A stretch of 64,000 bases of DNA from positions 134,263-198,262 of the forward strand of contig CAVXAB010000021.1 of NCBI GenBank assembly GCA_963759545.1, given 5' to 3'. Below are positions 54,697 through 63,293 of this stretch, piece after piece. The stretch comes from Trebonia sp963759545 (GTDB lineage Bacteria; Actinomycetota; Actinomycetes; Streptosporangiales; Streptosporangiaceae). Numbering within the stretch: position 1 is the stretch's first letter; each line of letters opens with the position of its first letter. The position numbers and the translations under genes are program-made. Under the pieces are notes generated by a model, which was not told the origin of the DNA, did not search any database, and saw only the letters and a program-made list of their open reading frames with translations.

Positions 54697-54993
54697 TTAC
54701 CCGCCTGCCATCGCCCCGACGATGAGGTAGGGCTCTTTCCCGGCGGTGACAGCATCAGGCAGCGGGTCGTCGGGCGGGTCGTGGGACAGGTCAAGCTCGC
54801 AGGCGAAGAACCGGATGAAGGCGCGCCTGGGGCCGCCGTCGTGGCCGCGGATGGTCCCGCGCAGCATCGGGTAGCGGGCCTCCAGGGCGTCAAGCACCGA
54901 CCGCTGGGTGACCGGGCCGGTGATGTCGAGGTGCACCTCGCCGTGGATGTGGGCGAGGGCCCGCAGGTGCGCGGGGAGCACGACCCGGATCAT
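54697..54993 (-). CDS. MoaD/ThiS-family sulfur carrier
   Basis: 98 residues, beta-grasp fold: IRVVLPAHLRALAHI, SVLDALEARYPMLRG, FIRFFACELDLSHD, and a C-terminal AMAGG ending exactly in the di-glycine that is adenylated and thiocarboxylated. Likely supplies sulfur for molybdopterin. ATG 54993 overlaps the BNR-protein stop (ATGA). This BNR-MoaD pairing is common in actinomycetes, though its meaning is unclear. Confidence 0.85.
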   Translation of the reverse strand: MIRVVLPAHLRALAHIHGEVHLDITGPVTQRSVLDALEARYPMLRGTIRGHDGGPRRAFIRFFACELDLSHDPPDDPLPDAVTAGKEPYLIVGAMAGG

Positions 54994-56105
54994 GGCAGCG
55001 TCTGGACCTCGACCGACAGCACGGCGGGGAGGTCGCGGACGATCGGCTCCCAGGTGTCACCGGAGTCCGCCGAGGCGTAGACCTGGCCGCCGGTGGTGCC
55101 GAAGTAGACGCCGCACGAGTCGAGCGCGTCCACCGCCATCGCGTCGCGCAGCACGTTGACGTAGCAGTTCTCCTGCGGCAGGCCGCGGGTCAGCGGCTCC
55201 CAGTCATCGCCGCCGGTGCGGCTGCGGTAGACCCGCAGTTTCCCCTCGGGCGGGAAGTGCTCGGCGTCGCTGGTGATCGGGACCACGTAGACGGTGTCAG
55301 GCTCGTGCGCGTGCACGTCGATGGGAAAGCCGAAGTCAGTCGGCAGGTTCCCTGAGATCTCCCGCCAGGACTCGCCGCCGTTGTCGCTGCGCATCACGTC
55401 CCAGTGCTTCTGCATGAACAGCACGTCCGGCCGCGACGGGTGCATTGCCAGGCGGTGCACGCAGTGCCCGACTTCGGCGTCCGGGTCGGGGATGCCCTCG
55501 GACCGCAGGCCCTGGTTGATCGGGCGCCAGGTCTGGCCCGCGTCATCGGAGCGGAACGCTCCCGCCGCTGAGATCGCGGCGAACATCCGGCCCTGCTGCA
55601 CGGGGTCAAGCAGGATCGTGTGCAGGCACATCCCGCCCGCGCCCGGCTGCCAGGACGGGCCGGACTTATGGCCGCGCAGCTCGGGCAGTTCCTGCCAGCT
55701 CTGCCCGCCGTCACCCGAGCGGAACAGCCCGGCGTCCTCGACGCCGGCGTACACCGCGTCCGGGTCGTCCAGCGACGGCTCCAGGTGCCAGACCCGCGCG
55801 AACTCCCACGGGTGCGGTGTCCCGTCGTACCACTGGTGAGTGCCGGGCGTGCCCTGGTACGCGAACTGGTTACCAACGGGCGCCCAGGTCGCGCCGCCGT
55901 CGTCTGATCGCTGGATCACCTGCCCTGACCAGCCGCTGGACTGCGACGCGTACAGCCGGTCCGGGTCGGCAGGCGAGCCTTTCACGTGATAGATCTCCCA
56001 GCCGGCGAAGTGCGGGCCGCTGACCTTCCACTGCTTCCGCGTGCCGTCAGAGGTCAGGACGAACGCGCCCTTGCGCGTGCCTGCGAGTACCCGTACACCG
56101 CTCAC
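54990..56105 (-). CDS. BNR/sialidase-fold beta-propeller protein
   Basis: 371 residues. Repeated Asp-box motifs: QRSDDGGATWAPVG, FRSGDGGQSWQELP, FRSDDAGQTWRPIN, RSDNGGESWREIS, YRSRTGGDDWEPLT and YASADSGDTWEPIV, one per propeller blade. No signal peptide and no sialidase catalytic residues, so not a true sialidase; the role is unknown. GTG 56105 has GGGGAG upstream. First gene of the minus-strand operon down to trmO; divergent from the MobA-MoaD gene (285-bp gap with no gene). Confidence 0.85.
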   Translation of the reverse strand: MSGVRVLAGTRKGAFVLTSDGTRKQWKVSGPHFAGWEIYHVKGSPADPDRLYASQSSGWSGQVIQRSDDGGATWAPVGNQFAYQGTPGTHQWYDGTPHPWEFARVWHLEPSLDDPDAVYAGVEDAGLFRSGDGGQSWQELPELRGHKSGPSWQPGAGGMCLHTILLDPVQQGRMFAAISAAGAFRSDDAGQTWRPINQGLRSEGIPDPDAEVGHCVHRLAMHPSRPDVLFMQKHWDVMRSDNGGESWREISGNLPTDFGFPIDVHAHEPDTVYVVPITSDAEHFPPEGKLRVYRSRTGGDDWEPLTRGLPQENCYVNVLRDAMAVDALDSCGVYFGTTGGQVYASADSGDTWEPIVRDLPAVLSVEVQTLP

Positions 56106-56378
56106 GCCCTACTCCCCTCAGTCCCGCCCGGCGCGAGGGCGCGCCCGGCCCGGCCGGGCACGATCACGCCGGCCTGACGACCGCCGCCAGGCACCGTTAT
56201 CGCGGCCCGTTGTCATTCTGACGCGAAGCAGCCGCCAAACTCATCGCGGCGGCGGGAATCGCGCAAATACCCGCGACTGGGGGTTGCGCGCCGCAATTAG
56301 CCTGGTCAACGCCACGTCGGCGCCGGAAAGCCCGTTACCGTGACTGGGCCGGGAGACCGCCGGTCCGCCGCCCGAACG

Positions 56379-56384
56379 TACGAT
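56379..56384 (+). promoter_or_regulatory. -10 box TACGAT, leaderless start
   Basis: TACGAT ends 6 nt before GTG 56391, supporting that start for the MobA-MoaD fusion. Confidence 0.5.
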
Positions 56385-56390
56385 GTAAGC

Positions 56391-57251
56391 GTGACGTCGG
56401 GCGGAGTGATCCTTGCTGGCGGGCGTTCTTCGCGGATGGGAACGCCCAAGGCGGCCCTGGAGTGGCACGGGTCGACGCTGCTGCGCCGGACGGTCGGCAT
56501 CCTCGCCCGCGCGACGGTCGGCCCGGTGGTCGTCGTCCGGGCGAGCGGCCAGGATCTCCCCCCGCTGCCCAAGGGCACGATCGTGGTCGATGACCCGCGA
56601 GAGGGGAAGGGCCCGGTGCAAGGGATCGCGGCCGGCCTCGCCGCGCTCGTCGGCCTGGCCGACATCGCGTTCGTCACCTCCACCGATTTGCCGTTCCTGC
56701 ACCCGGCCTTCGTTAGCCGGGTGCTGCGCGTCCTCGGCGCGCCAGGCAACGGCCCGGAGGTCGCGCTGCCGGTGGCCCGCGGCTACCAGCAGCCCCTGGC
56801 CGCCGCCTATCGCACGGGCCTCGCCGAGCCCACCGAGCGCCTCGTCAAGGAAGACCGGCTGCGCCCCGCGCTCCTCTTCGCCGAGTGCCAGGTCGAGCGA
56901 CTCGACGACGCCACCCTGCTCGCCGACCCGGCGCTCGCCAAGCTCGACCCAGACCTCGACTCTGTGCTCAACGTGAACACGCCCGACGACTACCAGGCGG
57001 CCAGGCGACGGCCGGCGCCGGAGGTTACCATCCAGCTGTTCGGCGCCCTGGTCAAGGCCGGCCGTCCGGCCGGCCAGCGGACCGTCCAGGCGGCGACAGT
57101 CCAGGCGGCGGCGGACGAGGCCGGGCTGGCGTTCGACCGGCAGGTGACGGCGGCGCTCAACGGCGACCAGATCACCCGCGACCCCATGGTCCCGCTTGCG
57201 GCCGGCGACACTGTCTTCTTCATGCCCGCCAACGCGGGAGGCAGTGCATGA
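56391..57251 (+). CDS. mobA: MobA-type molybdenum cofactor guanylyltransferase fused to MoaD-like domain
   Basis: 286 residues. Residues 1-~205 are MobA: GVILAGGRSSRMGTPKAALE (nucleotide loop), IVVDDPREGKGPVQGIAAGL, FVTSTDLPFLHPAFV and SVLNVNTPDDY. MobA joins GMP to molybdopterin, giving the bis-MGD cofactor that formate dehydrogenase needs. Residues ~212-286 (VTIQLFGALVKAG to MPANAGGSA) look like a MoaD/ThiS beta-grasp domain whose di-glycine is followed by two extra residues, so thiocarboxylation would need trimming. Leaderless GTG 56391. Its stop overlaps a 16-codon frame, and the FDH operator and gene follow. Confidence 0.85.
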   Translation: MTSGGVILAGGRSSRMGTPKAALEWHGSTLLRRTVGILARATVGPVVVVRASGQDLPPLPKGTIVVDDPREGKGPVQGIAAGLAALVGLADIAFVTSTDLPFLHPAFVSRVLRVLGAPGNGPEVALPVARGYQQPLAAAYRTGLAEPTERLVKEDRLRPALLFAECQVERLDDATLLADPALAKLDPDLDSVLNVNTPDDYQAARRRPAPEVTIQLFGALVKAGRPAGQRTVQAATVQAAADEAGLAFDRQVTAALNGDQITRDPMVPLAAGDTVFFMPANAGGSA

Positions 57252-57298
57252 GCGAAGGCGGCTACTCCGCCAAGGAGATGGGCCGACGTCTGCGCTGA
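57248..57298 (+). CDS. 16-aa ORF overlapping mobA stop
   Basis: MSEGGYSAKEMGRRLR from ATG 57248 (ATGA overlap) to TGA 57298. May be a coupled peptide or the stub of a lost gene; nothing in the following 180 bp continues it. Confidence 0.3.
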   Translation: MSEGGYSAKEMGRRLR

Positions 57299-57412
57299 GC
57301 AGGCCGTCGCTGTCGGCGTTGTGGCGGGCGACAAGGCGCGCGCGGGTCGTGTCGGGGTGATCCCCAGCGGTCCGCGCGCCCCATGGACGAGCCAACCCGT
57401 CGGCTATACGAT

Positions 57413-57450
57413 GATTGTATACAGTCGACAAATACATACTGTAGACAATC
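57413..57450. promoter_or_regulatory. GntR-like operator upstream of formate dehydrogenase
   Basis: GATTGTATACAGT (57413-57425) and ACTGTAGACAATC (57438-57450) are inverted, 12 of 13 positions complementary, 12-bp spacer. The TTGTATACA/TGTAGACAA half-sites resemble GntR (FadR/FCD) sites. It lies 28 bp before the FDH start codon, in the promoter zone. The regulator gene is not in this window. Confidence 0.65.
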
Positions 57451-57477
57451 CGCGTTATTGGAACGGAGGTGCGCGCG

Positions 57478-59448
57478 ATGGGCAAGCAGAGGACCAGGGA
57501 CCTGGGCAAGCAGCTGCGGCTCACCGAGCCGCTAGTCCGGGAGAACGGGGAACTGCGCCCCGCGACCTGGGAGGAGGCGCTCGACCGCGCCGCCGTCGGC
57601 TTCGCCAGGGCCAGGGAAAACGACCCGCTGCGCTCGTTCGGCGTGTTCAGCTGCTCCAAGGCGTCGAATGAGATGAACTACGCCGCGGCGAAGTTCACCC
57701 GCGGCGCCATGAGAACGAACAACATCGACTCATGTAACCGCACTTGACACGCCCCCAGTGTCGTCGGTCTGGCGGCAGTTTTCGGAGCCGGTGGCGGCAC
57801 CAGCTCCTACCGGGAGGCGGAAGACGCGGACCTCATCGTCATGTGGGGTTCGAACGCGCGCGATGCACACCCGATCTTCTTCCATCACGTCCTGAAGGGC
57901 ATGCGTAACGGCGCCAAGCTGTACGCCGTTGATCCGCGCCGGTCGAGCACCGCGAAGTGGGCGGACGCCTGGCTCGGCATCCACGTCGGCTCGGACATCA
58001 GCCTGGCCAACGCGATCGCCAACGAGATCATCCAGGCCGGCCTGGTCGACGAGGAGTTCATCAGGCGCGCCACGGTCGACTTCGAGGCGTACAGGGAGAC
58101 CGTCGCCAAGTACCCGCTCGAGCGGGCCGAGCGCGACTCCGGCGTCCCGAAGGAGCTGATCCGGCAGCTCGCGCACGACTACGCCAAGGCGGACAGGGCA
58201 CAGATCTGCTGGACGCTGGGCATCACCGAGCACCACAACGCGGCGGACAACGTCCTCGCGCTGATCAACCTGGCCCTGCTCACCGGGCACGTCGGCAAGT
58301 ACGGCTCGGGGCTGGTCCCGCTGCGCGGCCAGAACAACGTCCAGGGCGGCGGCGACATGGGCGCGATCCCCAACAAGCTCGCCGGCTTTCAGGACATCGA
58401 GCTCAACCACGACGCGCGCGAGCGGTTCGGCGCCAAGTACGGCGTGCCGATCCACCCGAAGAAGGGCATGCACCTGTCACAGATGTTCGACGCCATGGCG
58501 CGTGGCGAGCTGACCTGCGCCTACGTCATCGGCGAGAACCCGATGAGCTCCGAGGCGGACACGCACCACACCCGCAAGATGCTTGAGGGCCTGGAGTGCC
58601 TGGTGGTCCAGGACATCGTGATGACTGAGACCGCCAAGGTGGCCGACGTGGTGCTGCCCGGCACCGCGTCCTGGTGCGAGTCCGAGGGCACGGTCACCAA
58701 CAGCGAGCGCCGCGTCCAGCGCGTCCGCAAGGCGATCGAGCCGCCCGAGGGCGCCCGCGACGACATCTGGATCATCGGCGAGCTCGCCAAGCGCCTCGGC
58801 TTCGACTGGGGCGACCCGAGCGCCGAGGACCTCTGGGAAGAGCTGCGGGAGCTCTCGCCGATGCACCGGCGGCATGAGCTACGAGAAACTCGAGCGGCTC
58901 GGCGGCGTCCAGTGGCCGTGCCCGGACGAGGAGTCGGAAGGCACCCTGTTCCTGCACGCCCGGCTGTGGGAGGAGGACCCGGCCAAGCGCGGCGCGCCCG
59001 CGCCGTTCCACCCGGTGGAGCAGGAGGACCCGCTCGACACGCTCACCAGCGAGTACCCGATCAGGCTCACCACCGGCCGCCGGCTCGACTCCTACAACAC
59101 CGGCGTGGCGACCAACCATTCTCCCCCCCGCTGCGGCAAGGAGACGCTCAACATGTCGCCGGAGGACGCCGCGCGGCTCGGCATCGCCGACAACGACGAT
59201 CGCGCGATCACCTCGCGGCGCGGCTCGGTCCTCGCCCCGGTGCACGTGGACCGGACGTTGCGGCCGGGGCTGGCGTTCATGACCCTGCACTTCCCCGACC
59301 AGGTGGGGACGAACATGCTGACGCTCGACACGTGGGACCCGAAGTCGGGGACGGCGGAATTCAAGGCGACCGCCATCCGGGTGGAGCAGGCCACGCCCGA
59401 GGAGGCCGCCGCGTCTACGAGCGGTGGAGCGCACCGGTCAATGAATAG
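57478..59448 (+). CDS. Selenocysteine formate dehydrogenase catalytic subunit lacking N-terminal Fe-S domain
   Basis: Molybdopterin oxidoreductase, ~655 residues if two indels (near 58870 and 59415) are corrected. It starts LRLTEPLVRENGELRPATWE, i.e. after the usual [4Fe-4S] domain. NNIDSCNRT-[TGA]-HAPSVVGL at residues 81-98 matches the FDH active site, the TGA (57745-57747) standing where E. coli FdhF has Sec140. Read-through continues with VMWGSNARDAHPIFFHH, GITEHHNA, RGQNNVQGGGDMGAIPNK and YVIGENPMSSEADTHH; the C-terminal MoCo domain has IRLTTGRRLDSYNTGVATNH. ATG 57478 follows GGAGG. Converts formate to CO2 and passes electrons to the NuoE/F-like subunits encoded next. Without TGA decoding only an 89-aa stub forms. 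Confidence 0.85.
57745..57776 (+). promoter_or_regulatory. In-frame UGA plus bSECIS-like hairpin
   Basis: After UGA come 12 nt, then GUCGUC (57760-57765), loop GGUCU, GGCGGC (57771-57776): six pairs (G-C, U-G and C-G). The GGUCU loop starts 18 nt after UGA, the same distance and loop sequence as in E. coli fdhF. This is the signal SelB recognises for selenocysteine insertion. Confidence 0.75.
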
Positions 59449-59464
59449 ACGGGGGTGATCCTTA

Positions 59465-61440
59465 GTGGATCTGCGCCTGACGGCGAAGGCGCCCGCGACG
59501 GACGAGGAACGGGCCGCCGTCGATGCGGTGCTCGGCCCGCCGCCCTCGCAGCTGGGAGGGCGGCGCGCGCCGCGCGCGAGACGCACACGGCGCGTTCGGC
59601 GGGCACGCCGCCCGTGGCGCGGCGCCACCTGCTCATCCCCGTGCTGCACGCGGTGCAGGAGCGCGTCGGCTGGATCAGCGCCGGCGCGCTCGACTACGTT
59701 GCCGAGCGGCTGGCGGTCCCGCCGGCCGAGGCGTACGGCGTCGCGTCCTTCTACGCATGTTCCGGACCGAACCGCGCCCGGCGCGGTGGTGCACGTCTGC
59801 GACGACATGGCCTGCCAGGTCGACGGGCGCGCAGAAACTGTGTGCCGCGCTGAGCCGCCGGTTCGGCCGCGAGGGCACGGAGGCCGCGCTCAACGGCACC
59901 GGCGTCACCTGGCCGCGCTCCCCGTGCCTCGGCAGTGCGACCGCGGCCCGGCCGCGCTGATGCTGCAGGCGGGCGCGGCGGCCCGGCGCGACCTCGCGCC
60001 GGTCGCGCCGGACGCGGTCTGGCAGGCGCTCGCCGCCGGCGGTCCGCGGCCGCGGTTCCGCTCGGGGTGCTGGTCCCGCAGTTATCCGGCAAAGCATCAT
60101 CGCGAACGGATCGCCTCAACGCCGCCGCACCCCGCTGGTCCGCCGGCACCGCGGCCTCGCCGGCCGGCCGCGTGTCCCTGCTGCGCCGCGTCGGCCACGT
60201 CGACCCGCGTCCCTCGGCTCGTACCGGGCGCGCGGCGGCTACGAGGCGCTCCGCCGCGCGCTCGAGCTCGGCCCCGCAGGGTGTCATTCGCGAGGTGAGC
60301 GACGCCAAGCTCGTGGGCCGCGGCGGCGCGGCCTTCCCGACGGGCATCAAGTGGGAGGCCGTCGCGCGCAACCCGGTCCGCCCGCACTACGTGGTCTGCA
60401 ACGCGGACGAGTCGGAGCCGGGCACGTTCAAGGACCGCGTGCTCATGGAGGAGGACCCGTTCGCGCTCGTCGAGGCGATGACGATCGCCGGCTTCGCCGC
60501 GGCGCGGAGCAGGGCTTCATCTACGTCCGCGGCGAGTACCCGCTCGCGCCCGAGACGGCTCGCGCACGCGATCGCTGAGGCGCGCGCCGCCGGCTTGCTC
60601 GGCGCCGACATCCTGGGCGCGGGGTGCGCTTCGACATCGAGATCCGCCGCGGCGCCGGCGCCTACATCTGCGGCGAGGAGACGGCGCTCTTCAACTCCAT
60701 CGAGGGCAAGCGCGGCGAGCCGCGCAACAAGCCGCCCTTCCCGGTCCGTCGGCCTGTTCGGCAAGCCGACCGCGGTGAACAACGTCGAGACGCTGGTGAA
60801 CGTGCTCGAGGTCCTGCGGGCGGCGGCGCGGCGTACGCGGCGGTCGGCACCGCCGGAGTCGACCGGCACCCGGCTCTTCTGCCTGTGCGGCTGCGTCGCG
60901 GTGCCCGGCCTGTACGAGGTGCCGTTCGGCGTGACGCTCGCGCGACCTCATCGACGCTCGCCGGCGGCGTGCGCCGGCGGCCGGCCGCTGCAGGCGGTGC
61001 TCCTCGGCGGCGCCGCGGGCGCGTTCGTCGGGCCCGACGAGCTCGGCGTGCCGCTCACGTTCGAGGACGCGCGCGCGGCGGCGCGACGCTCGGCTCGGGC
61101 GTCGTGATGGTCTTCGACGACACGGTGGACCTGCCCGACTCCTGCTGCGGCGCATCGCCGCGTTCTTCCGCGACGAGTCGTGCGGGCAGTGCGTGCCCTG
61201 CCGGGTCGGCACCGTGCGCCAGGAGGAGCTGGTGCACCGGCTCGCGGGCGGGCCGCCATCGGCTCCGTGCCGCCGAGCTGGCGCTGCTCGAGCTCGGCCA
61301 GGCCATGCGCGACGCCTCGATCTGCGGCCTCGGCCAGACGGCGCTCTCCGCCGTCGAGTCCGCGGTCAAGCTCGGCCTCATGTCGGACGCTGGGAGCCTG
61401 CTGGCGCATGACCCCGCGCGACCGACGTGCCGACAGCGGC
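59465..61440 (+). pseudogene. NuoE-NuoF-like diaphorase subunit(s) of NAD-dependent FDH (many frameshifts)
   Basis: Splicing frames yields a NuoE-like [2Fe-2S] part (LIPVLHAVQERVGWISAGAL, VASFYA, HVCDDMAC, CLG-CDRGPAAL). A NuoF-like part follows without an intervening stop: SDAKLVGRGGAAFPTGIKWE, CNADESEPGTFKDRVLME, YICGEETALFNSIEGKRGEP, PTAVNNVETLVNV and DESCGQCVPCRVGT. These bind FMN, NAD and Fe-S and would hand formate electrons to NAD+. About a dozen single-base indels interrupt it, yet every cluster ligand and nucleotide motif is present, so sequence error or very recent decay. GTG 59465 follows GGGGGTGAT, 17 bp after the catalytic subunit. Confidence 0.72.
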
Positions 61441-61445
61441 CGGCG

Positions 61446-62392
61446 ATGTCCTCAGTACGCCTCGAGCCCGCCGAAGCGGCTGGTCGAGCTGGCAGATCGA
61501 CGGCGAGGAGGTGAGCGTGCCCGAGGGCGCGACGCTCCTCGACGCCTGCCGCGGCGCGGGCATCGACACCCCGACGCTCTGCTACCTGGAGAACCTCACG
61601 CCGGTGAACGTCTGCCGCGTCTGCGTCGTCGAGGTCGAGGGCTCGCGCATGCTGGTGCCCGTCCTGCTCGCGCAGGCCGAGCCCGGATGGTGGTGCGCAC
61701 CGACTCCGAGCGCGTGCGCACACGCGGAGCTGGTGCTCGAGCTGCTCGCCTCGTCGGTGGACCTCTCGACTGCGCCTCGGCCGACGTGCAGCGCTGGCTG
61801 GCCGAGTACGGCGCCGATCCCGCGCGCTTCGGGCCCCCGCGCTCCGGCCCGCGGCGGGCGAGCGCGACGCGGCCCGGCCGGGCGACCACCACGCGCCGCC
61901 GGATCGGCGACCGCGGCCACGGTCGCGCAGCCGGTGAAGGTCGACAACGAGCTCTACGTGCGCGACTACGCCAAGTGCATCCTCTGCTACAAGTGCGTCG
62001 AGGCGTGCGGCGACGGACGCGCAGAACACCTTCGCCATCGCCGTCGCGGGGCGCGGGTTCGACGCCCGGATCTCGACCGAGTTCGACGTGCCGCTGCCCG
62101 AGTCCGCCTGCGTCTACTGCGGCAACTGCATCGGCGTCTGCCCGACCGGCGCGCTGATGTCCAGCAGCGAGTACGACATGCGCGCGGCGGGCACTGGGAC
62201 GAGTCGCGCGCAGACCGTGCACCGAGACCATCTGCCCGTACTGCGGCGTCGGCTGCAACGTCGACCTCCACGTGCAGGACAACGCGATCGTCAAGGTGAC
62301 CTCCCCGCTGGACCGACGTCACCCACGGCCACCTCTGCATCAAGGGCCGCTTCGGCTTCGAGTTCGTCCAGCGCCGCCGCCGGGAAGAGTAA
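61446..62392 (+). pseudogene. NuoG-like iron-sulfur protein carrying the FDH N-terminal [4Fe-4S] domain (frameshifted)
   Basis: Joined frames give a [2Fe-2S] ferredoxin domain (DTPTLCYLENLTPVNVCRVC), two [4Fe-4S] sites (KCILCYKCVEAC; CVYCGNCIGVCPTGAL), then CPYCGVGCNVDLHVQDNAIV and HLCIKGRFGFEFVQ, which is the N-terminal Fe4S4 module of formate dehydrogenase alpha. It stops at TAA 62392 exactly where the catalytic domain would begin, and no catalytic domain follows. The complementary half is the Sec gene at 57478. Several indels, motifs intact. Probably the electron wire between catalytic and NuoF parts. ATG 61446 assumed. Confidence 0.7.
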
Positions 62393-62502
62393 CCGGGTAC
62401 CCGCTGGGCCAGCAGCCGCGGACCGCCACCGGTCTTCCGGCGGTCGGCCGACGAGCCCGCTTGTGCGAGGGAACCGGGCTCGCCGTGCGCGGGGAGCGAG
62501 GG

Positions 62503-62869
62503 TCAGAGGGTGATGTCGCCCTCGATCCGCTTGAGGCTGTGACGGGCGAGGGCCAGGTTCGCCTTCTGGCGGTCGAGGACCAGGTAGAGGAAAAGGTTGT
62601 CGCGCCTGCCGTTCTTCATTAGCCGAATCAGGTGGTACTGCTTGGTCAGCGTGATGAGAATGTCCTCGATCCTGTCGTCGAGGCGGAGCGATTCCATCGT
62701 CCGCATCTTCGCCCGGATCACCTCGGTGTTGCCTGCGGCCGCGACGTCGAGGTCCAGGTACTTGCCGCCGCCGACCGAGCCGAGTGCATGCCGCTCTCCC
62801 AGTCGACGAGGGACGCGCCGAGAGCCCATCGATGTTCATGGCTTCCTTCAGGGCCGCCTCAATATTCAT
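62503..62869 (-). CDS. Roadblock/LC7 domain protein (two apparent G deletions)
   Basis: About 122 residues. N-terminal MNIEAALKEAMNIDGLS, then, after restoring single G bases near 62830 and 62790, GASLVDWESGMALGSVGGG and on to the intact YLDLDVAAAGNTEVIRAKMR, ILITLTKQYHLIRLM and LFLYLVLDRQKANLALARHS. Roadblock proteins regulate small GTPases (MglB-like) in polarity or signalling. ATG 62869 has AGAAGGGGG upstream. Divergent from the DUF4388-like gene, likely the same pathway. No GTPase is visible in the window. Confidence 0.8.
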
Positions 62870-63293
62870 GTATTGCCCCCTTCTGATAACACTGGCCTGG
62901 TTAGTGCAACGTTAGCGAAGTGCGGGCGGCATGCCGGTAATATGCCAAGAAAAGTGATTACTGAATGATTCATAGCAATTACTTAGAGTAAATCCAATGG
63001 CGTTGAACCAGTCTTAATCAGTGAATATCTATGGAGATCTGCCGTAAGCGTGACATAACAGTGACCAGCGGGCAAGGTATTGAGGACGCGAGTGGAACGG
63101 TACGCTTGCCGTGACGCATTCGGCATCGGCGAAATAGCGCTAATGTCCGATTTGAGCAACTATGCAGTAGAACGTGGGCATATCAGCGTATTTCGCGCTA
63201 TCGAGTAATTTCTGAATTCCCGCATTCTGCCACGGCCATCGGGGGGTCAATCGGTGGTAGCGACGCACGAGGAGCTCGGCCAGGCCGCGGGTC
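62870..63293. other. Low-GC divergent promoter region
   Basis: About 420 bp between the Roadblock and DUF4388-like genes with markedly lower GC and frequent A/T runs. No CDS. Contains GGCATGCC-GGTAAT-ATGCC-type dyads near 62930. It must hold both promoters and could bind a nucleoid protein such as Lsr2. Confidence 0.5.

Noticed and set aside
54990..56105. Reading the BNR protein as a true sialidase
   Set aside because: Only Asp-box repeats are present; the catalytic Arg triad, Tyr/Glu and signal peptide of sialidases are not seen.
57745..57747. TGA as a simple nonsense mutation of a Cys codon
   Set aside because: Possible in a region rich in indels, but a SECIS-like hairpin with the exact fdhF spacing and GGUCU loop makes Sec coding the better reading; kept as the main alternative.
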